Source of the DNA: Candidatus Electrothrix gigas
GTDB lineage: Bacteria > Desulfobacterota > Desulfobulbia > Desulfobulbales > Desulfobulbaceae
NCBI GenBank assembly: GCA_022766165.1
Contig: QYLO01000022.1
Coordinates: 1-44,850, forward strand
DNA: 44,850 bases
Direction: 5' to 3'
The translations under genes were made by a program, and so were the position numbers. A model generated the notes under the pieces. It did no database searches, had not been told where the DNA came from, and saw only the letters and a list, made by a program, of their open reading frames with translations. Shown here piece after piece: positions 7,364 through 15,895 of the stretch; position 1 is the first letter of the stretch; every line of letters begins with the position of its first letter.

Positions 7364-9301
7364 TTAACCAAGCAGTTCCTGCACAGTTGCTGCAATGGAT
7401 GCACCATCCAGTCCCTGCTGTTTGTACAGGTCAGCCGGACTACCAGAGCCACCGTACTGTTTCACCCCAAGGCGACGCAGTTTGGGAGACAGTTCCTTAT
7501 CCATCAAGGTCATGGCAACAGAGGCACCCAGCCCTGTGTCTGCATGATGATCTTCCACTGTAATAATCGGGCCAATGGCCGCAGCCTCAGCAATGGCCTG
7601 CTCATCCAGCGGAATCAGGGAGGCCATGTTCAACACGCCCACAGACTTGCCTGCATCTTTCAGGAGTTGCCAAGCCTCAATACAGGCCGGAGTCACAGCA
7701 CCATAGGTGATAATGGTGGCATCGCTTCCCTGGCGCAACCAATCAGCCTTGCCCGGTGTAAACAAGTAATCAGCATCATAGAACACAGAGCCGTCTTCCC
7801 TGGTGATGGTTGGCGTCTTGGAGCGACCCATGCCAACAAAGTGATTGCCCGGCTGGGTTGCAATGTAGCGGATGATCCGGTCGGTCTGGTTGGGATCACA
7901 GGGAATAAAGACGGAAAAACGGAAGTAGTTTTTCATCAATCCCAGATAATCAATACATTGATGGGTGGGGCCGTCCTCGCCCACATCTAAGCCCACATGG
8001 GTGGCTACCACCTTGAGGTTCGTGTGGTTAAAGTCGTTCAGGCGATTCTGGTTATACACCTCAGACACGGCAAAGGAACCAAAGGTGGAAAAGAAGGTCA
8101 CCATGTTTTCGCAGCTCATGGCACCAGCAGCTCCGGCAGCATGATGCTCCTGAATGCCCAGTTCCAGATAGCCTTCAGGAGAGTGTTTATGGAAACCACC
8201 CATTTTGACTGAGCCTTCCAGATCACAGGATATTCCGGTAATCACAGGCGGCTGGCCCGGCTTATTATTGGCTTCGGCCAGACCTAACAGGGCATTCCCA
8301 TAGCCGGAACGGCAGTCGGTCTTCTCATCAGCAGCATAGACAATGGGGTCACCCGGCTGAATTTCAGGGTAATCAGCCCGGGGCGGCATAATGGTTGCTG
8401 TGCTTACTGGCTCGTTGCGCCGTGCCTTCCACTGCTCAAAATCATTGTCCACGCCCAGCTCTGCCAAGGCATCAGCCAGCATATCCGGCGGCAGCGGCGA
8501 ACCGTGGTACTTGGCCTTGTTCTCCATAAAGGAAATGCCTTTACTCATGGTTGTTTTGGCAACAATAACTGTGGGAACTCCGCTGATGTTGCGGTAGGCA
8601 TCCCGCATGGCCTGATACAGGGCCTGATAATCATGGCCATCTTCTATAACCACGGGATTGAAGCCCAGCCCGCCATAGAGTTTCTGCATACACTGGGGCA
8701 TGATGTCTTCCGTACTCCCGCAGATCTGAAGCTTATTCCGATCAATCAGCACGGTCAGGTTGTCGAGCTTATACCTGACCGCATGACGAATGGCCTCAGC
8801 AATTTGTCCTTTTTGCTGCTCGCCATCCCCCATCAGGCAAAAGACCCGATTCTTCTTGCCCTGGATTTTAAAGGCATGGGCCATACCAACAGCCGTGGAC
8901 AGACCCTGGCCCAGATTGCCGGTATCCCATTCCACACCAGGAACAATGGATTCAACATGGCCGGGGAATCCTGAGCCAGTACGCCGAAAGCCGATCAAAA
9001 AATCTTCTTCGCTAAAATAGCCATTTTCAGCCAGCACACTGTATACACCCGGCGAAATATGACCGATAGACTCTACCATGCGGTCACGATCTGGCATACG
9101 GGGATTGGCTGGATCATGATTAAGCAGGCCATAGGCCACCAGCAGCATGTCCAATGAGGACAGGGAACCACCGGGATGACCGGAAGCAGCCAAGGATGTG
9201 GACAGCAGGATGCGCTTTGCACAACGGGTGCGCATCTCCTTGAGGGTTGCGATTTCTTCAGCAGTGAGTTCAGTTGCTGCTGGATTGAATTTGAGGGACA
9301 T
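7364..9301 (-). CDS. tkt: transketolase
   Basis: The 645-residue protein is a full-length single-chain transketolase, transferring two-carbon ketol units between sugar phosphates in the non-oxidative pentose phosphate pathway. Visible features are the N-terminal SGHPGGSLSSLDML motif and the thiamine-diphosphate/Mg binding block GDGEQQKGQIAEAIRH near 155-170. The pyrimidine-binding domain has LELGIQEHHAAGAAGAMS, and the transketolase C-terminal domain follows after about residue 500 (ITYGAVTPACIEA, ITVEDHH). An AGGAG lies upstream of the ATG at 9301. It is monocistronic, with its own terminator. The sequence resembles the archaeal/deltaproteobacterial-type long transketolases more than the E. 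coli enzyme, judged only by eye. Confidence in function is high. Confidence 0.93.
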   Translation of the reverse strand: MSLKFNPAATELTAEEIATLKEMRTRCAKRILLSTSLAASGHPGGSLSSLDMLLVAYGLLNHDPANPRMPDRDRMVESIGHISPGVYSVLAENGYFSEEDFLIGFRRTGSGFPGHVESIVPGVEWDTGNLGQGLSTAVGMAHAFKIQGKKNRVFCLMGDGEQQKGQIAEAIRHAVRYKLDNLTVLIDRNKLQICGSTEDIMPQCMQKLYGGLGFNPVVIEDGHDYQALYQAMRDAYRNISGVPTVIVAKTTMSKGISFMENKAKYHGSPLPPDMLADALAELGVDNDFEQWKARRNEPVSTATIMPPRADYPEIQPGDPIVYAADEKTDCRSGYGNALLGLAEANNKPGQPPVITGISCDLEGSVKMGGFHKHSPEGYLELGIQEHHAAGAAGAMSCENMVTFFSTFGSFAVSEVYNQNRLNDFNHTNLKVVATHVGLDVGEDGPTHQCIDYLGLMKNYFRFSVFIPCDPNQTDRIIRYIATQPGNHFVGMGRSKTPTITREDGSVFYDADYLFTPGKADWLRQGSDATIITYGAVTPACIEAWQLLKDAGKSVGVLNMASLIPLDEQAIAEAAAIGPIITVEDHHADTGLGASVAMTLMDKELSPKLRRLGVKQYGGSGSPADLYKQQGLDGASIAATVQELLG

Positions 9302-9623
9302 TGTAAGCTCCTATTATATTATAAAAAAAGTTTGAGCAAAGAAGATTGCTCGGTTAATTCATATACGTTATCAAGGGAGAAAAACTGCAAGCTCCATGAT
9401 ATGTTCCTATGCTCTATACATGAGAGTACATGTAAACCGTTATAATACAATGCTCCAGAAAGACAATGAGAAAGAGGCGGGGGACAAGGAAAGAATAATT
9501 TACCTGTTGAGAATCTTACAGCCGTACAGATAATTATTTGCTATACTTCAATAATCCCTGTTTATTTCCTGTTTATTTGCATCAACCTACGATCAACCTA
9601 AGAGATACCAGGCAACAGCATTT
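9302..9623. promoter_or_regulatory. divergent intergenic region between tkt and dus
   Basis: This 322-bp AT-rich gap must contain the divergent promoters of transketolase and the dihydrouridine synthase gene. Near 9555-9600 it holds two short direct repeats (CCTGTTTATT twice, ATCAACCTA twice). No small gene, tRNA or clear operator is seen, and no promoter hexamers can be called with confidence. Confidence 0.4.
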
Positions 9624-10556
9624 ATGAAAATTGACACCCTTGTCCTTGAAAATCCTTTTATCCTTGCCCCCCTTGCAGGCTATACAGATCTCGCCTTTCG
9701 TCTCCTGTGCCGGGAGATGGGAGCAGGTCTTGTTGTCTCAGAGATGATCAGTTGTCATGGTCTTGTCTACGGTCAGGAGAAAACTCGGCTCATGTTACAA
9801 ACAGTCCCGGCAGAACGACCTTGGGCAGTGCAGCTCTTTGGCAATGAACCCGAACTGATGGGACAGGCAGCGGCTCTGGTGTCAAAACGACCTGTGGATT
9901 GTATTGATATGAATATGGGCTGTCCAGTGCGTAAGGTCATTAAAAAGGGTTCTGGGGCGGCTCTGATGAAGACAGAAAATCTGCACACAGCAGAAAAGAT
10001 TATCCAGGCTGTGGTCGCCAATACCCCTTGTCCGGTAACAGTCAAGTTTCGCAGCGGCTGGAATGACAATACCATCATCGCCCCGGAGTTTGCCCAGATG
10101 GCAGAATCTGCCGGGGCTGCCGCAGTGACTGTGCATGCCCGAACCTGGACCCAGCAGTTTGGAGGCAAGGCGGACCGCCGAGTCATTGCCGCGGTGAAAC
10201 AAGCGGTAAACATTCCGGTGATCGGCAATGGAGACATCCTGTGCTATGAAGACGGACTGGAGATGATGAAGGAAACCGGTTGCGACGGGGTTATGATCGG
10301 GCGTGGAGCCTTGGGCAATCCCTGGGTCTTTCATCCTCAAGGTATGCCAGAGAACTTGGCGGATCGTTTGCCGGTGATTCGACGTTATTTGGAACTTGCC
10401 TCGGAGTATCTGGATACAGAGCGGCTGCTCTTTAGGGTTAAAAACCATATTTGTCGTTATTTTAATGGGGTGCATGGGGCATCAGAGATTCGGAAGCAGA
10501 TCGTTGACAGCCCATCGTTGCAAGAGGTTGCAAATATCCTTGATCGTCTTGCCTGA
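9624..10556 (+). CDS. dus: tRNA-dihydrouridine synthase
   Basis: The 310-residue flavoenzyme reduces specific uridines of tRNA to dihydrouridine using NADPH. It shows the N-terminal FMN/substrate signature ILAPLAGYTDLAFRLLCREM. The catalytic cysteine is C100 within MNMGCPVRKVIKKGSGAAL. It also has VKFRSGW and the phosphate-binding GNGDILCYEDGLEMM followed by GCDGVMIGRGALGNPW. Length and motifs match the DusB-like bacterial branch, but assignment to a particular Dus subtype is not attempted. The next gene, selD, starts about 135 bp downstream on the same strand, and the two may share a transcript. Confidence 0.9.
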   Translation: MKIDTLVLENPFILAPLAGYTDLAFRLLCREMGAGLVVSEMISCHGLVYGQEKTRLMLQTVPAERPWAVQLFGNEPELMGQAAALVSKRPVDCIDMNMGCPVRKVIKKGSGAALMKTENLHTAEKIIQAVVANTPCPVTVKFRSGWNDNTIIAPEFAQMAESAGAAAVTVHARTWTQQFGGKADRRVIAAVKQAVNIPVIGNGDILCYEDGLEMMKETGCDGVMIGRGALGNPWVFHPQGMPENLADRLPVIRRYLELASEYLDTERLLFRVKNHICRYFNGVHGASEIRKQIVDSPSLQEVANILDRLA

Positions 10557-10690
10557 TACGCCTGATACTTTGCGTACTGTTTGCTTTGATCTTGACAACC
10601 TGCTAACCTGCTTTTACTCTGCAATGAAGATGTGTTGTTGTCTTTCTCCAAGAAGAGGGAGAAATTATTTCTGAATCAGGAGGAGTTCCA

Positions 10691-11740
10691 TTGTTTTTTA
10701 GAAAAAAGACCCTGACAGGATTGGCTCGGACCTGCGGTTGAGCAGCAAAAATTGGTCCGGCGGCTCTGTCGGACGCACTTGCAGGATTTTCGCCACCAGA
10801 CGACCCCAAGCTCTTGGTTGGAATTGAGACTTCGGATGATGCTGCTGTTTATCGCCTGAATGACGAAGTTGCCATGATCAACACGGTTGATTTTATCACC
10901 CCACCGGTTGATGATCCGTACTGGTTTGGTCAGATTGCGGCTGCTAACTCCATCTCTGATGTCTATTCTATGGGAGGCAAGCCGGTCACTGCGCTCAATG
11001 TGGTGATGTTTCCTTCCAAACGTCTTGACATGGGACTGTTGAAGGAAATTCTTCAAGGCGGTCATGATAAGGTTGAAGAGGCCGGGGCCTGCCTTGTTGG
11101 TGGTCATACGGTGGATGATGAGGAACCCAAGTACGGGCTGTGCGTCAATGGGGCTGTTCACCCGGAACGGGTTATTACCAATGCCGGGGCCTTGCCCGGA
11201 GATGCCCTTGTTCTTACGAAACCGCTGGGATCGGGTGTGTTGTTCAACGCTGTTCGCTCCGGTAAGATGCCGTTTCAGGAAATTGAACAGGAGCTGTTGC
11301 CGTCCTTAGCCGCTTTAAATGGGCCAGCTATAGAAACAGCTCTCCGTTTTAATGTACGGGCCTGTACAGATATTACCGGGTTTGGTATTTTGGGGCATCT
11401 GCTTGAAGTTGCGCAGGGTTCCAAGGTAAGCGTTGTCCTTAAATATCAGAATCTCCCTTTTTATGCTGGTGCCTTGGAGATGTATAAAAAAGGAGAGACA
11501 ACTGGCAGTAATAAAGCCAATAAAGCCTTGGTGGCTCGCCATGATTTAGAAATGCGGGCTTCCCTCACGACGCATGAAGAGGAGTTGCTCTATGATCCCC
11601 AAACCTCGGGTGGGCTGCTCCTTTCTGTGCCTGGAGACAGGGCAGATGCACTGGTAGCTGCATTACGTCAGAACGGTGTGCAGGCTGCTGTTCAGATTGG
11701 TGAAGTTCTGGATGAGCCAGCAGGGATTATAGTTGAATAA
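10691..11740 (+). CDS. selD: selenide, water dikinase, itself a selenoprotein (Sec at codon 17, UGA)
   Basis: SelD makes selenophosphate from selenide and ATP for selenocysteine and selenouridine synthesis. A frame starting at TTG 10691, five bases after AGGAGGAG, reads LARTCG-UGA-AAKIGPAALSDAL and continues in frame to the stop at 11740. That gives 349 residues when UGA (10739-10741) is read as selenocysteine. The position corresponds to the catalytic Cys17 of E. coli SelD, followed by the conserved Lys. Downstream motifs are typical: ETSDDAAVYRLNDEVAMINT, ANSISDVYSMGG, GGHTVDDEEP, LTKPLGSGVL, DITGFGILGHL and DPQTSGGLL. A stop-to-stop call would begin only at GTT 10814-10816 and miss the active site. 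Sec-containing SelD is known in other bacteria. Confidence 0.93.
10739..10774 (+). promoter_or_regulatory. Sec UGA codon and bacterial SECIS-like hairpin in selD
   Basis: The UGA at 10739-10741 is followed after 13 bases by a seven-base-pair stem, GTCCGGC (10755-10761) with GTCGGAC (10768-10774), closing a six-base loop GGCTCT. Position, size and a guanine in the loop fit a bacterial SECIS element that recruits SelB. The bulged U often seen is not obvious, so the exact SelB contact is inferred. Confidence 0.75.
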
Positions 11741-11769
11741 ATCAAAAAGAAGCGAATCAAAGGAACAGT

Positions 11770-12111
11770 ATGACAACTCAGAAGAAAAAGAAAAAACCAC
11801 AGATCACACTCAACGGCAGACAGAAAAAACATCTGCGCAGCCTAGGACACCATGTTGATCCCACTGTATACGTTGGCAAAGAGGGCCTTTCTGATAATGT
11901 CATGCAGTCGGTTCTTGATGCGTTACGAACCCGTGAGTTGATCAAGGTCAAACTGGGTCAGAATTGCGAGGTACCCAAAAAAGAGGCCGCAGAAATGTTG
12001 GCAAAAACCTCTGGTGCGGCCCTGGTCCAGCTTATCGGCAAGATGGTTCTGCTGTATATGCCCAATAAAAAATTACCTTCAGAACAACGTCTTTCCCTGC
12101 CCAAAAAGTAG
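11770..12111 (+). CDS. yhbY: YhbY family CRM-domain RNA-binding protein
   Basis: The 113-residue protein is a single CRM (chloroplast RNA splicing and ribosome maturation) domain. It has a lysine-rich N-terminus, LNGRQKKHLRSLGHHVDPTV, VGKEGLSDNVMQSVLDALR, ELIKVKLGQN and SGAALVQLIGKMVLLYMPN. YhbY is known to associate with pre-50S ribosomal particles. The gene starts 29 bases after selD on the same strand and is followed 23 bases later by arfB, so these translation-related genes probably share a transcript. The family assignment is secure. The extra C-terminal KLPSEQRLSLPKK is an ordinary basic extension. Confidence 0.9.
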   Translation: MTTQKKKKKPQITLNGRQKKHLRSLGHHVDPTVYVGKEGLSDNVMQSVLDALRTRELIKVKLGQNCEVPKKEAAEMLAKTSGAALVQLIGKMVLLYMPNKKLPSEQRLSLPKK

Positions 12112-12134
12112 GAACAAGTAGGAAAAACAGAGGA

Positions 12135-12581
12135 ATGATCATGGAGAGCCAGGAGAGCTATCAAATTACCCCTGCCTGCCTGATACCGGCTTCAGAACTC
12201 TTCTTTAGTTATTCTCGAAGCAGCGGCAAGGGCGGTCAGCATGTCAATAAGGTCAACACCAAGGTCTCGCTCTCCTTTGATCTTGAGGCGTCGCCGAGTC
12301 TGACAGCAGAGCAAAAGACCTTGCTCAGGCAGCGACTTGGCAACCGTTTAAATAAGCAGGGAAACTTGCGGCTGGACGGAGACCGGCAGCGGAGTCAACG
12401 GAGCAATCAGGAAGAGGTGGTGCAACGTTTTATCCGTTTACTGCGGGATGCCCTGTATATCCCCAAAAAGCGCAAAAAGACCAGGCCCTCAAAGAATGCC
12501 AAGCAGCGTCGTTTGCAGATGAAAAAGAAGCGGAGCCAGTTAAAGCGACAACGGGGTAAACGGAACTTTGAGCAAGAATAA
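12135..12581 (+). CDS. arfB: ArfB-like peptidyl-tRNA hydrolase (ribosome rescue factor)
   Basis: The protein is 148 residues long. It carries the catalytic GGQ motif at residues 33-35 within SRSSGKGGQHVNKVNTKVSL, as in release factors. It ends in a very basic, unstructured tail (PKKRKKTRPSKNAKQRRLQM and beyond) that in ArfB/YaeJ threads into the empty mRNA channel of stalled ribosomes. It would release nascent chains from ribosomes lacking a stop codon. Either ATG 12135 or ATG 12141 could be the start; both lie close to a weak GAGGAA. It follows yhbY closely on the same strand. Confidence 0.92.
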   Translation: MIMESQESYQITPACLIPASELFFSYSRSSGKGGQHVNKVNTKVSLSFDLEASPSLTAEQKTLLRQRLGNRLNKQGNLRLDGDRQRSQRSNQEEVVQRFIRLLRDALYIPKKRKKTRPSKNAKQRRLQMKKKRSQLKRQRGKRNFEQE

Positions 12582-12604
12582 CCTCATAGAAGAAGGAGAT
12601 CATC

Positions 12605-13966
12605 ATGGACGTGCAGGAAACCGTCGTAGGTAAAACAAAGACCTTTATTCGTACCTCAGCCACCCTGAAAATTATTGCCATTGGTATTCTGGTGCTGGTG
12701 CTTCAAATTCCCGCCTCCATGATCTCCTCTGTGATGTACGAACGGGAATCTCGGCGCAATACGGTTGTGCAGGAGATCAACAGCAAATGGGGCTGGAGTC
12801 AGACCGTTACTGGCCCCTTTTTTACAATTCCCTTTAAGGAATTTTATACGGATCGTAACAAGGAGGAAAAGGTACGGATAAAGTATTTTCATCTTCTGCC
12901 TGAGCAGCTTACAATAACCGGGGCAGTGACACCTCATATCCGCTACAGAAGCCTGTACGAGGCTGTGCTGTATACAACCCAGCTCAAGGTCTCTGGCAGG
13001 TTCACTGTACCGCCGCTGGCACAACTGACCATTTCACCGGAAAATATCCTCTGGGACAAGGCCCTTTTCTCCATAGGTATCTCTGATATGCGGGGAATTC
13101 AGGAACAGATTACCGTGACGTGGAACGGGGTTACCCATGAGGTCACACCGGGCTTGCAGACCAAGGATATTGCCTCGGCAGGTGTGAGCAGTTTGATCCC
13201 CCTCTCTCCAACAGCCGGTGCATCAAGCTCAAGCTTAAACTTTGCCTTGCAACTGCATCTGAACGGCAGTGAGAAGATCAGCTTTATCCCAGTGGCTGAA
13301 GAGACCGTTGTCAAGCTTACCTCGGATTGGCCCTCGCCGAGCTTTAACGGGGCCTTTTTGCCCGCAACCAGGAAAGTAGATGAACAGGGTTTTTCTGCAA
13401 GCTGGAAGGTGTTGCACCTGAATCGGAACTTTCCCCAGGTCTGGCAGGGCAACAGGTATAAGGTGGATGAGGCTGCCTTTGGACTCAAGTTGCTGATCAC
13501 CGCTGATATTTATCAGAAGTCTATCAGGATCTCAAAGTATGCACTCATGTTTATCGTGTTCACCTTTTCCGCATTTTTCTTTACAGAGATAATCAACAGA
13601 AAGCGGGTACATCCGATCCAGTACCTGCTCATCGGGCTGGCTGTCACCCTGTTTTATGTGCTGCTCCTCTCCATTTCCGAGCATCTGAACTTTAATATAG
13701 CCTACCTCCTGTCAGCCGGGGCGATCACCTGTCTGATCACCGGCTATTCCCAAGGGATTCTGCGGAACAAGTATTTCACTCTGACAGTCTGCGCTCTGCT
13801 GCTCATCCTCTACGCCTATCTGTACATTGTTCTGCAACTGGAAGATTATGCCCTGCTCATGGGTGCGCTGGGATTATTCGCCGTGCTGACCACGGTTATG
13901 TATCTGACCAGAAAGGTGGATTGGTATGCCACCGGGGTCGGCGGCAAGCCTGCTGAAGAAGAATGA
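12605..13966 (+). CDS. creD: CreD family inner membrane protein
   Basis: The 453-residue protein matches the CreD family. It has an N-terminal membrane helix (about 22-42), then VMYERESRRNTVVQEINSKW and GPFFTIPFKEF. A long beta-rich extracytoplasmic region follows, then HLNRNFPQVWQGN and YQKSIRISKYALMFIVFTF, and a C-terminal bundle of five or six membrane helices (about 310-440). It ends with TRKVDWYATGVG. Family members respond to CreBC or beta-lactam stress in some proteobacteria, but no creBC genes are visible here, so the role is unknown. An AAGGAG precedes the ATG. A diverged duplicate of its last 20 codons lies at 15836-15895. Confidence 0.88.
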   Translation: MDVQETVVGKTKTFIRTSATLKIIAIGILVLVLQIPASMISSVMYERESRRNTVVQEINSKWGWSQTVTGPFFTIPFKEFYTDRNKEEKVRIKYFHLLPEQLTITGAVTPHIRYRSLYEAVLYTTQLKVSGRFTVPPLAQLTISPENILWDKALFSIGISDMRGIQEQITVTWNGVTHEVTPGLQTKDIASAGVSSLIPLSPTAGASSSSLNFALQLHLNGSEKISFIPVAEETVVKLTSDWPSPSFNGAFLPATRKVDEQGFSASWKVLHLNRNFPQVWQGNRYKVDEAAFGLKLLITADIYQKSIRISKYALMFIVFTFSAFFFTEIINRKRVHPIQYLLIGLAVTLFYVLLLSISEHLNFNIAYLLSAGAITCLITGYSQGILRNKYFTLTVCALLLILYAYLYIVLQLEDYALLMGALGLFAVLTTVMYLTRKVDWYATGVGGKPAEEE

Positions 13967-14095
13967 TTGAAGCTCCCGTCTCAGTTCTCTCTTCGTTCCG
14001 TTATCATTGCATTGGTCGGCATTACCTTCGGTGTGTTGACCATATACTTCGGTTTGTAGCCGAGTCGTCGCACTTTTGTTTTCAATACCGACTAT

Positions 14096-14656
14096 ATGCG
14101 GCAACCTGTTGATAATCACTGGCAACCGGTAACAGGACAATCAGAATTGCTAGAGAAAATTAAAAAGATATTATCTTGGTTTCTGGGGCATCGAGCATGG
14201 GCTGGTATCGGTGCAATCGCAACTATAATTATAGGAATATTATCTCTTTCAAATCAGCATAACAGTGACCCCGTCTCATCAAGTCGATCTCGGCAAAAAA
14301 ATTGTATCAAGAATCCGATACAGATAATGTCGCAAAACAAGGAACTCAACCTTTCAAGGTCATCAAACTGCCTTTCCGGCTGTTATGTTGATGGTTGTTA
14401 CACTTATCAGTTGACAATAACAGATTTGGTTGAGACCGATATCTCTAATCAGTTTCTGAAAGGATTGGACTGGCATGTCGGGGTGTCTATGTCTGAGAGA
14501 AAAGCAGGTGGACGGACGCACTCCACCGTAATAAAGATACGATCAAACGGCAGAAGTCTTGATGAAATCAGAAATAAAAGTGCGTTCAAATTAGATGAAA
14601 AAGTTTATGTCTGGCTGGATTCTTTAAATATATGTAATAAGGAGAAACGCAAATGA
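14096..14656 (+). CDS. single-pass membrane protein of unknown function
   Basis: I do not recognise a family. The 186 residues comprise a short cytoplasmic segment, one hydrophobic helix (AGIGAIATIIIGILSL, about 35-52), and an extracytoplasmic part with four close cysteines in NCLSGCYVDGCYTYQLTITD. A beta-rich remainder includes GLDWHVGVSMSERKAGG. The topology suggests an anchored periplasmic domain stabilised by disulfides. Its stop overlaps the start of the next gene by four bases (ATGA at 14653-14656), so it forms a two-gene unit with the FlgO-like protein. The start is uncertain because ATG 14096 has no good ribosome binding site. The pair sits between creD and a creD-tail remnant. Confidence 0.6.
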   Translation: MRQPVDNHWQPVTGQSELLEKIKKILSWFLGHRAWAGIGAIATIIIGILSLSNQHNSDPVSSSRSRQKNCIKNPIQIMSQNKELNLSRSSNCLSGCYVDGCYTYQLTITDLVETDISNQFLKGLDWHVGVSMSERKAGGRTHSTVIKIRSNGRSLDEIRNKSAFKLDEKVYVWLDSLNICNKEKRK

Positions 14657-15684
14657 ATGCAATGGAGAGAAACGGTTGTTGGCTGGTCTTGAGTGTCTTT
14701 TTATGTCTCAATTCAGCCTTTGCCGCTGACAGTATAGAGTCCAGTATCACTGAGATTGCTGAGAAGATAGTGAAGGACAAAGACAGGATTTCTCAAGGGA
14801 GCTTTACTATCGGGGTTACCTCATTCAGGCACAGCGACAACAGTTGCAGCGGGCTCGGTAACTCTTATTCGGAACTCCTGATGGAATCACTGATGCACAG
14901 TGACCTGAATGCTGAATTTATTGATCGCATTACCTTGGACCGCTTACAAAGAGAGCTGGAGTTCAACCGTTCTCCGGATGTAGACATAGACACGGCAAGA
15001 GAGTTCGGCAAGAAATACGGAGCAGGAGCATTGATGCTGGGAACATTAACAGCAGATGATAATAATGTCCGTGTTATTGCTAAATTGGTTGATACGGAAA
15101 CAAGCAGAGTTATTACCACTGCCAGTTCCAGTTTTCCGAATAATTCAGAAGTTAAATCAATGTTAAAAAATAAATCTCAAGCTATATGCCCTGACTACAA
15201 CAGATCTACAGGCATGGCCAGCACCAACCCGCTTGCGAATGATCTGGAAACACGGCCTGTCTGGGAGTCCTATGAAATGAAAGCCGTTATAAAGAGCATA
15301 AAATATGACAAGGCGAAGAAACTCATTGAAGCCGTTGTTGATTTTTATAACAAGCTGGATACGCATCTCTTCGTTTCACTGAATAATCAAGAGGGGTACA
15401 TAGCAGACGAAAAAGGCAAAAAGATTCCTCTTGATGACTTTACAGGTATGAGATTGTGTAAAGATAATGACCTAAGTTATTGCAGAACCGATCAAAATGA
15501 GTTGTATACAATTGCGCCCAAATCACGCCTCCGCTCAAGTTTCTTCTTTAAATCAGGAGAAAAATGGACTGTTGCATCATCTTTATTTTTGTATATGTAT
15601 ACAAGGGATTACAGGAAATCTAAGGATGAATGGAACAACTCAAACCCAACTATTGATTTTATAGATATAAAGTTTGAAGAGTAA
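14653..15684 (+). CDS. exported FlgO/CsgG-like domain protein
   Basis: The 343-residue protein begins with a signal peptide (NGCWLVLSVFLCLNSAFAAD). It then has the arrangement of FlgO/CsgG-N-like domains: KIVKDKDRISQGSFTIGVTS, ELLMESLMHSDLNAEFIDRI, LQRELEFNR, then FGKKYGAGALMLGTLTADDN and VRVIAKLVDTETSRVI. Such domains often sit in outer-membrane-associated or periplasmic proteins that help assemble surface structures. A second, beta-rich half (about 205-343) is unrelated to anything I recognise. It is translationally coupled to the upstream membrane protein. An envelope function is likely, but the partner is unknown. Domain assignment is from motif memory and moderately sure. Confidence 0.7.
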   Translation: MNAMERNGCWLVLSVFLCLNSAFAADSIESSITEIAEKIVKDKDRISQGSFTIGVTSFRHSDNSCSGLGNSYSELLMESLMHSDLNAEFIDRITLDRLQRELEFNRSPDVDIDTAREFGKKYGAGALMLGTLTADDNNVRVIAKLVDTETSRVITTASSSFPNNSEVKSMLKNKSQAICPDYNRSTGMASTNPLANDLETRPVWESYEMKAVIKSIKYDKAKKLIEAVVDFYNKLDTHLFVSLNNQEGYIADEKGKKIPLDDFTGMRLCKDNDLSYCRTDQNELYTIAPKSRLRSSFFFKSGEKWTVASSLFLYMYTRDYRKSKDEWNNSNPTIDFIDIKFEE

Positions 15685-15705
15685 TTGTCCGGCAAGTACT
15701 CTATT

Positions 15706-15834
15706 ATATCCCGGCATGTATCGCAAATACATGCTAGGATGTACTGCCAAAACATGCCGAGATGTATTCTCTAAACATGCTAGGATGTACCACCAATACA
15801 TGCCGGCATGTATTTATAAAACATGCTGGCATCT
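15706..15834. repeat. 23-bp tandem array of ACATGC/GCATGT palindromes
   Basis: The hexamer ACATGC recurs at exactly 23-bp steps (15729, 15752, 15775, 15798, 15821), preceded by one degenerate unit from 15706. Each unit is a roughly 14-bp palindrome followed by a 9-bp A-rich spacer. The 15798-15811 copy, ACATGCCGGCATGT, is a perfect palindrome. The array begins about 20 bp after the FlgO-like gene and ends at the creD-tail remnant. A 23-bp period is not a multiple of three, so it is not coding. Confidence 0.9.
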
Positions 15835-15835
15835 G

Positions 15836-15895
15836 ACCGGAAAGGTGGATTGGTATACCGCCGGGGTCGGCATCAAACCTACAGAGAAGGTATGA
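15836..15895 (+). pseudogene. remnant of a second creD 3' end
   Basis: Twenty codons here read TGKVDWYTAGVGIKPTEKV-stop. They match the creD terminus TRKVDWYATGVGGKPAEEE-stop at 13907-13966, with about 48 of 60 bases identical by hand alignment. The stop TGA overlaps the ATG of the next gene (ATGA at 15892-15895), so an intact creD may once have been coupled to the phosphorylase gene. Nothing else of this copy remains. Differences at silent and non-silent positions point to an old or horizontally acquired copy rather than a recent duplication. Confidence 0.85.

Noticed and set aside
10814..11740. selD as a pseudogene truncated at its 5' end
   Set aside because: The frame continues upstream through a UGA that sits exactly at the catalytic position and is followed by a SECIS-like hairpin, so recoding explains it better than truncation.
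15706..15834. 23-bp array as a CRISPR
   Set aside because: The units abut at 23 bp with no unique spacers of typical length, and no cas genes are in the window.
15823..15891. N-terminal extension of the phosphorylase from ATG 15823
   Set aside because: Those codons lie in the 23-bp array and the creD remnant and do not resemble the family N-terminus.
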